From Streptococcus sp. oral taxon 056 str. F0418 (lineage in GTDB: Bacteria > Bacillota > Bacilli > Lactobacillales > Streptococcaceae): a stretch of DNA of 64,000 nucleotides. This document shows, piece after piece, positions 57,578 through 64,000 of this stretch. Below the pieces are notes generated by a model, which was not told the origin of the DNA, ran no database searches, and saw only the letters and a list, made by a program, of their open reading frames with translations. Made by a program: the position numbers and the translations under genes. Location: the NCBI RefSeq assembly GCF_000220065.1, contig NZ_AFQU01000001.1, positions 434,001 through 498,000 on the forward strand, written 5' to 3'. Numbering within the stretch: position 1 is the first letter of the stretch; every line of letters begins with the position of its first letter.

Positions 57578-57594
57578 TGAAAATATCGTTTTCA
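57578..57594. promoter_or_regulatory. Palindromic operator upstream of ccpA
   Basis: TGAAAATATCGTTTTCA is a 17-base near-perfect palindrome 20 bases before the ccpA ATG. It resembles a LacI-family operator and contains a central CG as cre sites do, though it is longer than the usual 14 bases. It could serve autoregulation. Confidence 0.5.
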
Positions 57595-57624
57595 TATTCC
57601 TACCAATAACATTCTATCACTTCT

Positions 57625-57638
57625 TGGAAACACTTTCA
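57625..57638. promoter_or_regulatory. Candidate cre site between ccpA and pepQ
   Basis: TGGAAACACTTTCA matches the cre consensus TGNAANCGNTNNCA with one mismatch (A for G in the central CG). It lies in the divergent ccpA-pepQ region and may control both genes. Confidence 0.55.
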
Positions 57639-57720
57639 AGCATTTTGCTATCTTTGCTTGTAAAGTCTTGATTTTTTTATCATTTTTTGCCAAAATAGAG
57701 CATAGAAAGAAGGTTTCACC

Positions 57721-58803
57721 ATGACAAAATTAAATCAAATTATCACATTTCTTGAGAATGAAAAAATAGATGTAGCAACTATTTCAGATCCTGTCACCAT
57801 TAACTATCTAACTGGTTTTTACAGCGATCCACATGAGCGGCAGATGTTCTTATTTGTTTATCCAGATCATGAGCCTTTACTCTTCGTGCCAGCTCTAGAA
57901 GTTGAGCGTGCTTCAGCTACTGTTTCCTTTACAGTCCTCGGCTATATGGATTCTGAAAATCCTTGGCAGAAAATAAAGTCTGCTTTGCCAGAACAGCCTT
58001 TTAAGACTGTTGCACTTGAGTTTGATAACTTGATTTTGAGCAAATACCATGGTTTGAAAACCGTCTTTGATACAGCTGCATTTACCAACCTGACTCCTTA
58101 CATCAACCGCTTGCGCCTGATCAAATCTGTTGACGAAATCCAAAAAATGCTGGTAGCCGGGCAATATGCTGACAAGGCTGTCAATATCGGTTTTGAAAAT
58201 ATTTCACTGGATAATACCGAAACAGATATCATCGCTCAGATTGACTTTGCTATCAAGCGAGAAGGCTATGAGATGAGCTTTGAAACCATGGTACTGACAG
58301 GAAATAATGCTGCTAATCCGCACGGTATTCCTGGCGCTAACAAGGTCGAAAATAATGCTCTCCTGCTCTTTGACCTCGGTTGCATGGTTAACGGCTATGC
58401 TAGCGATATGACACGGACCGTCGCTGTTGGTCAACCAGATCAATTTAAAAAGGATATTTATCAACTAACTCTAGAAGCCCAGCAAGCTGCTCTTGACTTT
58501 ATCAAACCAGGGGTTACCGCTCATGAAGTAGATCGCGCTGCTCGTCAAGTCATTGAAAAGGCTGGTTATGGCGAGTATTTCAACCACCGTCTCGGTCATG
58601 GTATCGGTATGGATGTTCATGAGTTTCCATCCATCATGGAAGGCAATGACATGATCATTGAAGAAGGCATGTGCTTCTCTGTTGAGCCTGGTATTTACAT
58701 TCCTGGTAAGGTTGGTGTCCGCATAGAGGATTGTGGCCATGTCACTAAGAATGGTTTTGAACTCTTCACCGAGACTAGTAAAGATTTGCTCTATTTTGAA
58801 TAA
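57721..58803 (+). CDS. pepQ: Xaa-Pro dipeptidase PepQ
   Basis: PepQ cleaves dipeptides ending in proline in the cytoplasm. The 360-residue M24 protein has metal ligands in FDLGCMVNGYASDMTRT (two Asp), HRLGHGIGMDVHEFP (His), and VEPGIYIPGKVGVRIEDC (two Glu). AGAAGG precedes the ATG. It is divergent from ccpA and followed by an intrinsic terminator. Confidence 0.96.
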   Translation: MTKLNQIITFLENEKIDVATISDPVTINYLTGFYSDPHERQMFLFVYPDHEPLLFVPALEVERASATVSFTVLGYMDSENPWQKIKSALPEQPFKTVALEFDNLILSKYHGLKTVFDTAAFTNLTPYINRLRLIKSVDEIQKMLVAGQYADKAVNIGFENISLDNTETDIIAQIDFAIKREGYEMSFETMVLTGNNAANPHGIPGANKVENNALLLFDLGCMVNGYASDMTRTVAVGQPDQFKKDIYQLTLEAQQAALDFIKPGVTAHEVDRAARQVIEKAGYGEYFNHRLGHGIGMDVHEFPSIMEGNDMIIEEGMCFSVEPGIYIPGKVGVRIEDCGHVTKNGFELFTETSKDLLYFE

Positions 58804-58808
58804 AACGC

Positions 58809-58834
58809 AAAAAAGCACCGTGAAGGTGCTTTTT
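58809..58834. terminator. Bidirectional terminator between pepQ and endA
   Basis: AAAAAGCACC and GGTGCTTTTT form a 10-bp stem with a five-base loop. It serves convergent pepQ and murA-epuA-endA. Confidence 0.88.
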
Positions 58835-58849
58835 ATATTTCATTTGAAA

Positions 58850-59692
58850 TTATTCTACTGTCACTTCTCCAGTCTGGTAATTTAAGCGAATACCTGTTTG
58901 GACATTTGGAATAAACACATTAAACTCTAAGCTACCATCACTAGATTTAGCCTCTAAGTGAGAACCGGCTGCTATCAAATCATCTGGATGGGCATAAATC
59001 AATGTGACACGATAACGAACGCGTTTGTTTTTATCCAGTGCTTTACGAATCATCGTTTCATAAAAATTTTGTCCAGTTGACGACGAACTATTCGCTTGAT
59101 TTGCCCAGGCAGTTTGAACGGCGATATTATTTGGATTGCTAGTTGAAGCATCAAAGTTTTTTAGGCCTCCAACTAGTGAATATGCCAGCAGATGCCCCCT
59201 ATCCACCGCATGGTGATAGTCGCCAGTTAGATTATGAATCTGATGCCAACCAGCAGGCGTCCAATTTGTCGTCCTATTACCGGTTTCCTCCCGTTTTTTA
59301 TACTGTCTAGTTTGCTTAGAAAGTAAAGCATTTCCACGTATGGGTAAGAGCTGATTGCCCACCAATTTTGTTTCATTCTGAGCATAGGGCTGGCTTGCGA
59401 CATTTACATTTAGATTGGTCCGATTCTCATTTACAATAAATGCTCCTGCTTTATTCCATTCAAGCCTTCCTTTTAATTGTTGCAATACTTCATCTGAAAG
59501 CACGCTCTGTGCTAAAGCTTTGCTTGGAGTAGACTTGCGCACCTCCATATTTGTCTGATGAGTTTGGCCTACTGCGTTCCCTGAGCTTGATTTTTGGTGT
59601 TGGCTAAAATATTGAGCCCCTACGATAAATACCAGAGCTACTAACAGCCCAACTAAGCCTTTAAATAATGTATCTTGTTGCCTTTTTTTCAT
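58850..59692 (-). CDS. endA: DNA/RNA non-specific endonuclease EndA
   Basis: EndA is the membrane-attached nuclease that degrades extracellular DNA and, in pneumococcus, helps make single strands during transformation. The 280-residue protein has one membrane segment (about residues 9-28) and the beta-beta-alpha metal motif [17 protein letters not shown] with the catalytic histidine, then [15 protein letters not shown] with the metal asparagines. The start MKKRQQDTL has AGGAAATT upstream; a longer in-frame start is rejected. Last gene of murA-epuA-endA, an order shared with S. pneumoniae. Confidence 0.95.
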   Translation of the reverse strand: MKKRQQDTLFKGLVGLLVALVFIVGAQYFSQHQKSSSGNAVGQTHQTNMEVRKSTPSKALAQSVLSDEVLQQLKGRLEWNKAGAFIVNENRTNLNVNVASQPYAQNETKLVGNQLLPIRGNALLSKQTRQYKKREETGNRTTNWTPAGWHQIHNLTGDYHHAVDRGHLLAYSLVGGLKNFDASTSNPNNIAVQTAWANQANSSSSTGQNFYETMIRKALDKNKRVRYRVTLIYAHPDDLIAAGSHLEAKSSDGSLEFNVFIPNVQTGIRLNYQTGEVTVE

Positions 59693-59743
59693 AATTTCCT
59701 CATAAAAATAGGAGTGAGCAGCTAACAAACTGCCCTACACTCC

Positions 59744-59938
59744 TTATTTTCCTGTAAACTTACTAATGATACTCTGCCATTTATCTGGAGATAAAATAGA
59801 CCAAGGATTGTCTCCGCCACCAATTATACCATAGCCAATGACTAGACCAACTGCAAAGACAAGCAATCCTAAGAATAACACCAAGAAAACAATCCCAACT
59901 TGTTTTCCGACATATCTTAATTCATCCTTCATCGTCAT
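59744..59938 (-). CDS. epuA: EpuA family small membrane protein (RNA polymerase beta-subunit-associated annotation)
   Basis: This 64-residue protein has one membrane segment ([20 protein letters not shown]) and the family ending [24 protein letters not shown] in part ([11 protein letters not shown]). It is often named DNA-directed RNA polymerase subunit beta from its Pfam family, but the function is unknown. It overlaps murA by 17 bases and precedes endA. Confidence 0.92.
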   Translation of the reverse strand: MTMKDELRYVGKQVGIVFLVLFLGLLVFAVGLVIGYGIIGGGDNPWSILSPDKWQSIISKFTGK

Positions 59939-61205
59939 CTTCCTTCACGCGTTTGATATTTGCACCAAGGCTGGCCAATTTTTCATGGAAGCGATAATAG
60001 CCGCGGTCTAAATGATTGAGCTTACTAACCTTTGTTTCACCACTTGCGACCAGTCCTGTCAAAATCAAGGCTGCACTCGCTCTCAGGTCAGTCGACATCA
60101 CTTCAGCACCTTGGAGATTTTGTCCCCCTAAAATTCTCGCTGTATCACGCATAATCTCTGAATGAAGGCCCATACGGCGCATTTCTTCTAAATGCTGGAA
60201 GCGATTTTCAAAAACCGTTTCAATCATAGTTGATTCACCCTGTACAACCGTCATTAATGCAGTAAACTGAGCCTGCATATCTGTAGGAAAACCTGGATGC
60301 GGAAGGGTTTTAACACTGACCGCTTTTAAGCGAGAAAGGTCTGACTGAATGCGAATACCTGCATCTTCTTCCGTAACAGATACGCCCATCTCCTGCAACT
60401 TAGCGAGCAATGGACGATTATGCTCCCAGATCGCATCTTGAATGAGAACATCTCCTCCTGTCATGGCTGCAGCAACCATAAAAGTCCCTGCTTCAATGCG
60501 ATCCTGCACCACACTATGTTTGGCACCAATCAACTCCTGAACACCAAGGATCGTCAAGGTTTCCGTACCAGCTCCACGGATTTTGGCACCCATCTTATTG
60601 AGCAAGACCGCTAAATCGACAATTTCTGGTTCTCGAGCCGCATTTTCAATGACAGTCGTTCCTTCTGCCAATGTTGCAGCCATCATGATATTCTGAGTAG
60701 CTCCAACACTCGGGAAGTCCATATAAATATGCGCCCCATGTAATTTATCAGCTTTGGCTTCAATGTAACCAGCAGTTTGGGTAATCTGCGCTCCCATTGC
60801 TTCCAGGCCTTTCAAGTGAAGATCAATAGGTCGACTCCCAATCGTACAGCCGCCAGGCATAGAAACCTTCGCATGTCCATTACGTGCTAAAATAGGTCCA
60901 AGTACAACAATCGAAGCGCGCATCTTGCTAACGTATTTATAAGGCGCTTCTTCTGTAATGCCTTGACTAGCATCTACAACAATCTCACGCTTTTCTTGAT
61001 CAAACTCTACTTTTGTATTCAAGCCACGGACAACATTGTTCATCGTAAATACATCTGATAAAACTGGTACATTTGTTAAAACAGTCTTACCTTTACTCGC
61101 TAGAACAGTTGCGGCCAATAATGGTAAAACCGCGTTCTTTGCTCCCTCGATTTGCACTGTTCCAACTAAACGATTATTTCCACCTTGTACTATGATTTTA
61201 TCCAT
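59922..61205 (-). CDS. murA: UDP-N-acetylglucosamine 1-carboxyvinyltransferase
   Basis: MurA transfers enolpyruvate from PEP to UDP-GlcNAc, the first committed step of peptidoglycan synthesis. The 427-residue protein starts [20 protein letters not shown], has the fosfomycin-target cysteine in [18 protein letters not shown] (near 117), and [27 protein letters not shown] precedes the chosen ATG; an earlier in-frame GTG/ATG adds six residues. Gram-positive genomes usually carry two paralogues, and this is the one linked to epuA and endA. Confidence 0.96.
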   Translation of the reverse strand: MDKIIVQGGNNRLVGTVQIEGAKNAVLPLLAATVLASKGKTVLTNVPVLSDVFTMNNVVRGLNTKVEFDQEKREIVVDASQGITEEAPYKYVSKMRASIVVLGPILARNGHAKVSMPGGCTIGSRPIDLHLKGLEAMGAQITQTAGYIEAKADKLHGAHIYMDFPSVGATQNIMMAATLAEGTTVIENAAREPEIVDLAVLLNKMGAKIRGAGTETLTILGVQELIGAKHSVVQDRIEAGTFMVAAAMTGGDVLIQDAIWEHNRPLLAKLQEMGVSVTEEDAGIRIQSDLSRLKAVSVKTLPHPGFPTDMQAQFTALMTVVQGESTMIETVFENRFQHLEEMRRMGLHSEIMRDTARILGGQNLQGAEVMSTDLRASAALILTGLVASGETKVSKLNHLDRGYYRFHEKLASLGANIKRVKEDDDEG

Positions 61206-61242
61206 ACATACTCCTATACTCATTTATGATTGGTCATTGTCT

Positions 61243-61476
61243 TCACTTAATATTGCCATTAAAAAAGTCAAAACTTACTTGATAAATAGCAAGGAAAAAG
61301 AGGCTAACCAGATAACCAAGCGCAATACTCAAAAATAAAATGAGCAAGCGAATTTTTAACGCATTGTCAGCATTAATCTTTAATATCCTTTCCCAATTCA
61401 CTACAGTAGATAAAAGTTGAAAAGAAATAAAGATAAATAGCAAATGACTACTCAGCGTAAATATTATTTGAATCAT
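61243..61476 (-). CDS. DUF1146 family membrane protein
   Basis: This 77-residue protein has two membrane segments (SSHLLFIFISFQLLSTV; LLILFLSIALGYLVSLFFLA) joined by a short loop with NWERILKIN. DUF1146 proteins precede murA in many Firmicutes. The function is unknown. An extended -10 (TGGTATAAT, minus strand 61488-61483) lies directly upstream and probably also drives murA-epuA-endA. Confidence 0.88.
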   Translation of the reverse strand: MIQIIFTLSSHLLFIFISFQLLSTVVNWERILKINADNALKIRLLILFLSIALGYLVSLFFLAIYQVSFDFFNGNIK

Positions 61477-61568
61477 AGATCTATTATACCAAAAAACGCT
61501 TCATAATGGGAGATATGACTCTAATTAAGCTACGCGAGGATCACTTTTTGTGAGAAGCCGAACAAAAA

Positions 61569-61595
61569 AAGATTGAGACAAAATGCCTCAATCTT
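61569..61595 (-). terminator. Intrinsic terminator of the wall hydrolase gene
   Basis: On the minus strand AAGATTGAG and CTCAATCTT form a 9-bp stem followed by TTTTTGTT. Confidence 0.82.
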
Positions 61596-61655
61596 ACGTC
61601 ATTTCATATCTTGTGAGAGTCAGTTCGCCTCAATCATAGATTAGAGGAAATTGTA

Positions 61656-64000
61656 TTAAGAGCCATATTTTGGACTAGCAAAACCACGAATATTACCATG
61701 GCCAATTCGGTACATATTGCGTTTTACTTGATTATTACTATTTCCTTCAATGGTATGAATAATGCCGTTTTCTACTTTTTCAACAATTCCAATATGGTCA
61801 GCCCAGCCATCATTTTGCTGAGAATCTTGATCCCAGTTAAATGTGATAATATCTCCAGCTTTTGGTGTAGAATTCCCATCTTCATTCCAAATTCCTAATT
61901 TTTTAAAGATTTGAATATGACGTTCTACCCCACATTCTCGTCCAACTAAATGGCTCAATCCTTGTCTTTGGAAAATCACTGTAGTAAAAATATCACACCA
62001 ATCATCTGTATTTTTTACCGCATAACCAACTGGAAGGGGCTTCACGCTGTTGTAGTCCTCCACCAGACGACGATGGGCTTCACTACCACCCTTGACACCA
62101 ACTAGCTCTGCTGCAGCTCTTAAAACACTTGCACGCTGATTAGAAACGGTAGCAGAACTTGGTGACAAGTAAACTGTTCCTTTGTTATAACCCTCAGTAG
62201 ATCCATCTGTATACTCTAAGTATACATGTGTGGTGTAATTTCCGCTAACAGACTTATGGTTAACAGCATTAACCGTCACCTCGGTATGTGTTCCAGTAGG
62301 AGCTGTCACATACCAGAATAAGTTTTCTTGATTTGCTTGTGACCATGCCGCCACGCGAATTTGCTTCAAGATTTTACCTTTTGTCGCTTGATCAACAGCG
62401 ACCGTATATACCCCCGCCTTTTCATTGATGTTCTTTATAGAAACCGTTGGCTTCGTTTCATCCTTTTTGATTTCTACTTGAGTCGTTGTGCTTGAAACAC
62501 CAACTCTTGTCCCATCTTGCTGGATATAATACAGGTGCACATGATACATGCCCAGAGAGTTTTTATGATCTTGAGAACGCACTTTAGCACGATACGTCCC
62601 GTCTGATTGCTTGGTTGCAGCATACCAAACCAAATCATCTTGACCATTCACATCTGACCAAGTTGGAACCTGCACTTCTCGCACACCTTTTGGAGCATGC
62701 ACATCTGAAACAACAACATCAAAAGAACCGTCTGTTTTGTTGATGTTTTCAATAGAGAGTTTACCGATTGGTCTTATATTTGTATAATCAATGGTTACTT
62801 GTGTCGTAGTAGCTGCTATACCCCCAATTTTGCTACCATTACTTTGAACATAATAAACATGTGAATGATACAATCCTGTTGAATATTTGTGCTCGCTTGC
62901 TCGAATCGTCGCCTTATAAGTCCCATCGCTTTGTTTTATGGCCTTGTGCCAAATTAAATCATCTTGACCATTTGTCGCTGACCAGCTTGGAACCAGCACT
63001 TCCTTCAAGCCATTTGGTGCTACAATATCCGAAACAATAACATCGAAAGAACCTTCTTTTTTATTGATGTTTTCAATAGAAATTTTACCTGCTGGTCTTA
63101 TATTTGTATAATCAATGGTTACTTGTGTCGTAGTAGCTGCTATACCCCCAATTTTGCTACCATTACTTTGAACATAATAAACATGTGAATGATACAATCC
63201 TGTTGAATATTTGTGCTCGCTTGCTCGAATCGTCGCCTTATAAGTCCCATCGCTTTGTTTTATAGCCTTGTGCCAAATTAAATCATCTTGACCATTTGTC
63301 GCTGACCAGCTTGGAACCAGCACTTCCTTCAAGCCATTTGGTGCTACAATATCCGAAACGATGACGTCAAAAGTCCCAGTTAAATTGTTTTTGTTTTGAA
63401 TTGTGATTTTGCCGCTGGCTTTTACAGGAGGTTTTCCGATAGCTACTTGTGTTGTCGTTCCACCTACCCCAACTTGCTCGCCATTATTTTGAATATAATA
63501 CACATGAGAATGATATTCACCTGTAGAGTTTTTATGCTCACTCGATTTGATATGTGCCACATAGCTACCATCATTTTGCTTGGTTGCTGTATGCCAAATC
63601 AAATCATCTTGACCATTCACTGTTGACCAGGTTGGAACTAAAACCTCTCTAACACCATATGGAGCAGATACATTAGAGATAACAAGATCATATGATCCCT
63701 TCATCGTATCATTGTTTCTAACAGTAATTGTTCCTCTCAATGGTTGACCTGTCGCATGATTAATTGGTTTTGCATGGCTAGTAAACCGTCCAGTATAATC
63801 AACACTATGATCAAAAACATGTCTTCCTGATAACAACTCAGCTTGTGAGGTAAATTGCCATGCGCCTGCATTACTGTTATATTTTAGAGATTTTGCGCCA
63901 TCAGTACTTAATGTTGGAGTAGGATATTGAGCTACCCAGAAATTTTCCAGACCAAATCGTGAAGTCTGAACAGGACCTTTCCCGCGTAGATTATTTACAT
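61656..64000 (-). CDS. Multidomain cell-wall hydrolase: GH25 end, five Bsp repeats, CHAP (5' end outside window)
   Basis: The visible 781 codons hold the end of a GH25 lysozyme domain, five GBS Bsp-like repeats of about 105 residues, and a C-terminal CHAP amidase/endopeptidase domain. The GH25 end is recognised from ENFWVAQYPTPTLSTDG and GAWQFTSQAE followed by HSVDYTGRF. The repeats share GQDDLIWH and TTTQV cores. The CHAP domain has DDWCDIFTTVIF (nucleophile Cys), GWADHIGIVE (His) and IEGNSNNQVKR (Asn). The frame is open to the right edge, so the start and any signal peptide lie outside. Repeats 2 and 3 are almost identical. The protein is probably secreted and splits peptidoglycan at two kinds of bond. 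Confidence 0.9.
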   Translation of the reverse strand, partial: VNNLRGKGPVQTSRFGLENFWVAQYPTPTLSTDGAKSLKYNSNAGAWQFTSQAELLSGRHVFDHSVDYTGRFTSHAKPINHATGQPLRGTITVRNNDTMKGSYDLVISNVSAPYGVREVLVPTWSTVNGQDDLIWHTATKQNDGSYVAHIKSSEHKNSTGEYHSHVYYIQNNGEQVGVGGTTTQVAIGKPPVKASGKITIQNKNNLTGTFDVIVSDIVAPNGLKEVLVPSWSATNGQDDLIWHKAIKQSDGTYKATIRASEHKYSTGLYHSHVYYVQSNGSKIGGIAATTTQVTIDYTNIRPAGKISIENINKKEGSFDVIVSDIVAPNGLKEVLVPSWSATNGQDDLIWHKAIKQSDGTYKATIRASEHKYSTGLYHSHVYYVQSNGSKIGGIAATTTQVTIDYTNIRPIGKLSIENINKTDGSFDVVVSDVHAPKGVREVQVPTWSDVNGQDDLVWYAATKQSDGTYRAKVRSQDHKNSLGMYHVHLYYIQQDGTRVGVSSTTTQVEIKKDETKPTVSIKNINEKAGVYTVAVDQATKGKILKQIRVAAWSQANQENLFWYVTAPTGTHTEVTVNAVNHKSVSGNYTTHVYLEYTDGSTEGYNKGTVYLSPSSATVSNQRASVLRAAAELVGVKGGSEAHRRLVEDYNSVKPLPVGYAVKNTDDWCDIFTTVIFQRQGLSHLVGRECGVERHIQIFKKLGIWNEDGNSTPKAGDIITFNWDQDSQQNDGWADHIGIVEKVENGIIHTIEGNSNNQVKRNMYRIGHGNIRGFASPKYGS
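62770..63417 (-). repeat. Tandem 324-bp repeat inside the wall hydrolase gene
   Basis: Two adjacent 324-base units (62770-63093 and 63094-63417) encode Bsp repeats 2 and 3. About 290 bases of each are identical apart from one or two synonymous changes seen by eye. The exact unit equals 108 codons, so the frame is kept. This indicates a recent in-frame duplication or gene conversion. Confidence 0.88.

Noticed and set aside
1..64000. CRISPR array, tRNA or rRNA genes, prophage or complete insertion sequence
   Set aside because: No regularly spaced repeats, no tRNA-like cloverleaf or rRNA motif, and no transposase or integrase gene were seen.

Overview
This window is chromosomal DNA from a Streptococcus, most likely of the mitis/sanguinis (oral) group. 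The basis is the set of streptococcal genes and gene orders: mnmE, potABCD with murB, rnc-smc-two Cof hydrolases-ftsY, walRK-vicX, a glycolipid synthase next to cpoA, ccpA back to back with pepQ, and murA-epuA-endA. The species cannot be fixed from this sequence alone. No rRNA, tRNA, CRISPR array or intact insertion sequence was found.

Layout. 1-1.9 kb: the start of rpiA (cut by the window edge) and mnmE. 1.9-10.2 kb (minus strand): polyamine importer potD-C-B-A, murB, a membrane protein of unknown function, and threonine synthesis genes thrB and hom. 10.4-13.7 kb: a membrane-anchored polysaccharide deacetylase (plus) and an ABC exporter pair. 13.8-15.4 kb: a lone RocB-like M20 peptidase. 15.6-24.7 kb: the most unusual part, a minus-strand cluster of a PRD-type activator, a complete lactose/cellobiose-family PTS (IIA, IIB, IIC), a stand-alone GrdB N-domain protein, a metal-ligand-depleted M42 homologue, an intact M42 aminopeptidase, a glycosylasparaginase without signal peptide, and an M20 dipeptidase-like protein. 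Together these suggest import and stepwise cytoplasmic breakdown of a glycosylated or otherwise modified amino acid or peptide, for example GlcNAc-asparagine left over from host N-glycoproteins. This is inference.

25-31.4 kb: a candidate small RNA, a matrixin-type metalloprotease, an esterase, RNase J2, and sprT-tex. 31.4-34.3 kb: an AT-rich accessory patch with an ABC transporter resembling bacteriocin/lantibiotic immunity, flanked by a broken thioredoxin-fold gene and a broken ABC ATPase tail. 34.3-37.8 kb: a three-gene permease operon and zwf. 38-49 kb: the housekeeping block ftsY, two Cof phosphatases, smc, rnc, a YbaN-like protein, vicX, walK and walR. 49-52.2 kb: a T-box leader driving a small P-loop kinase-like gene that overlaps thrS. 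52.2-58.8 kb: a decayed membrane-protein remnant, a YdcF-like protein, two membrane glycolipid glycosyltransferases, ccpA and pepQ. 58.8-64 kb: endA, epuA, murA, a DUF1146 protein, and the C-terminal 781 codons of a very large cell-wall hydrolase (GH25 end, five Bsp repeats, CHAP).

Two dispersed repeat families occur. One is a roughly 178-bp element with three predicted hairpins, present three times, always beside the 3' end of a gene (rnjB, zwf, ccpA). The other is a 47-bp palindrome made of two facing copies of an IS3-type terminal repeat, present twice in opposite orientation (after mnmE/potD and after sprT).
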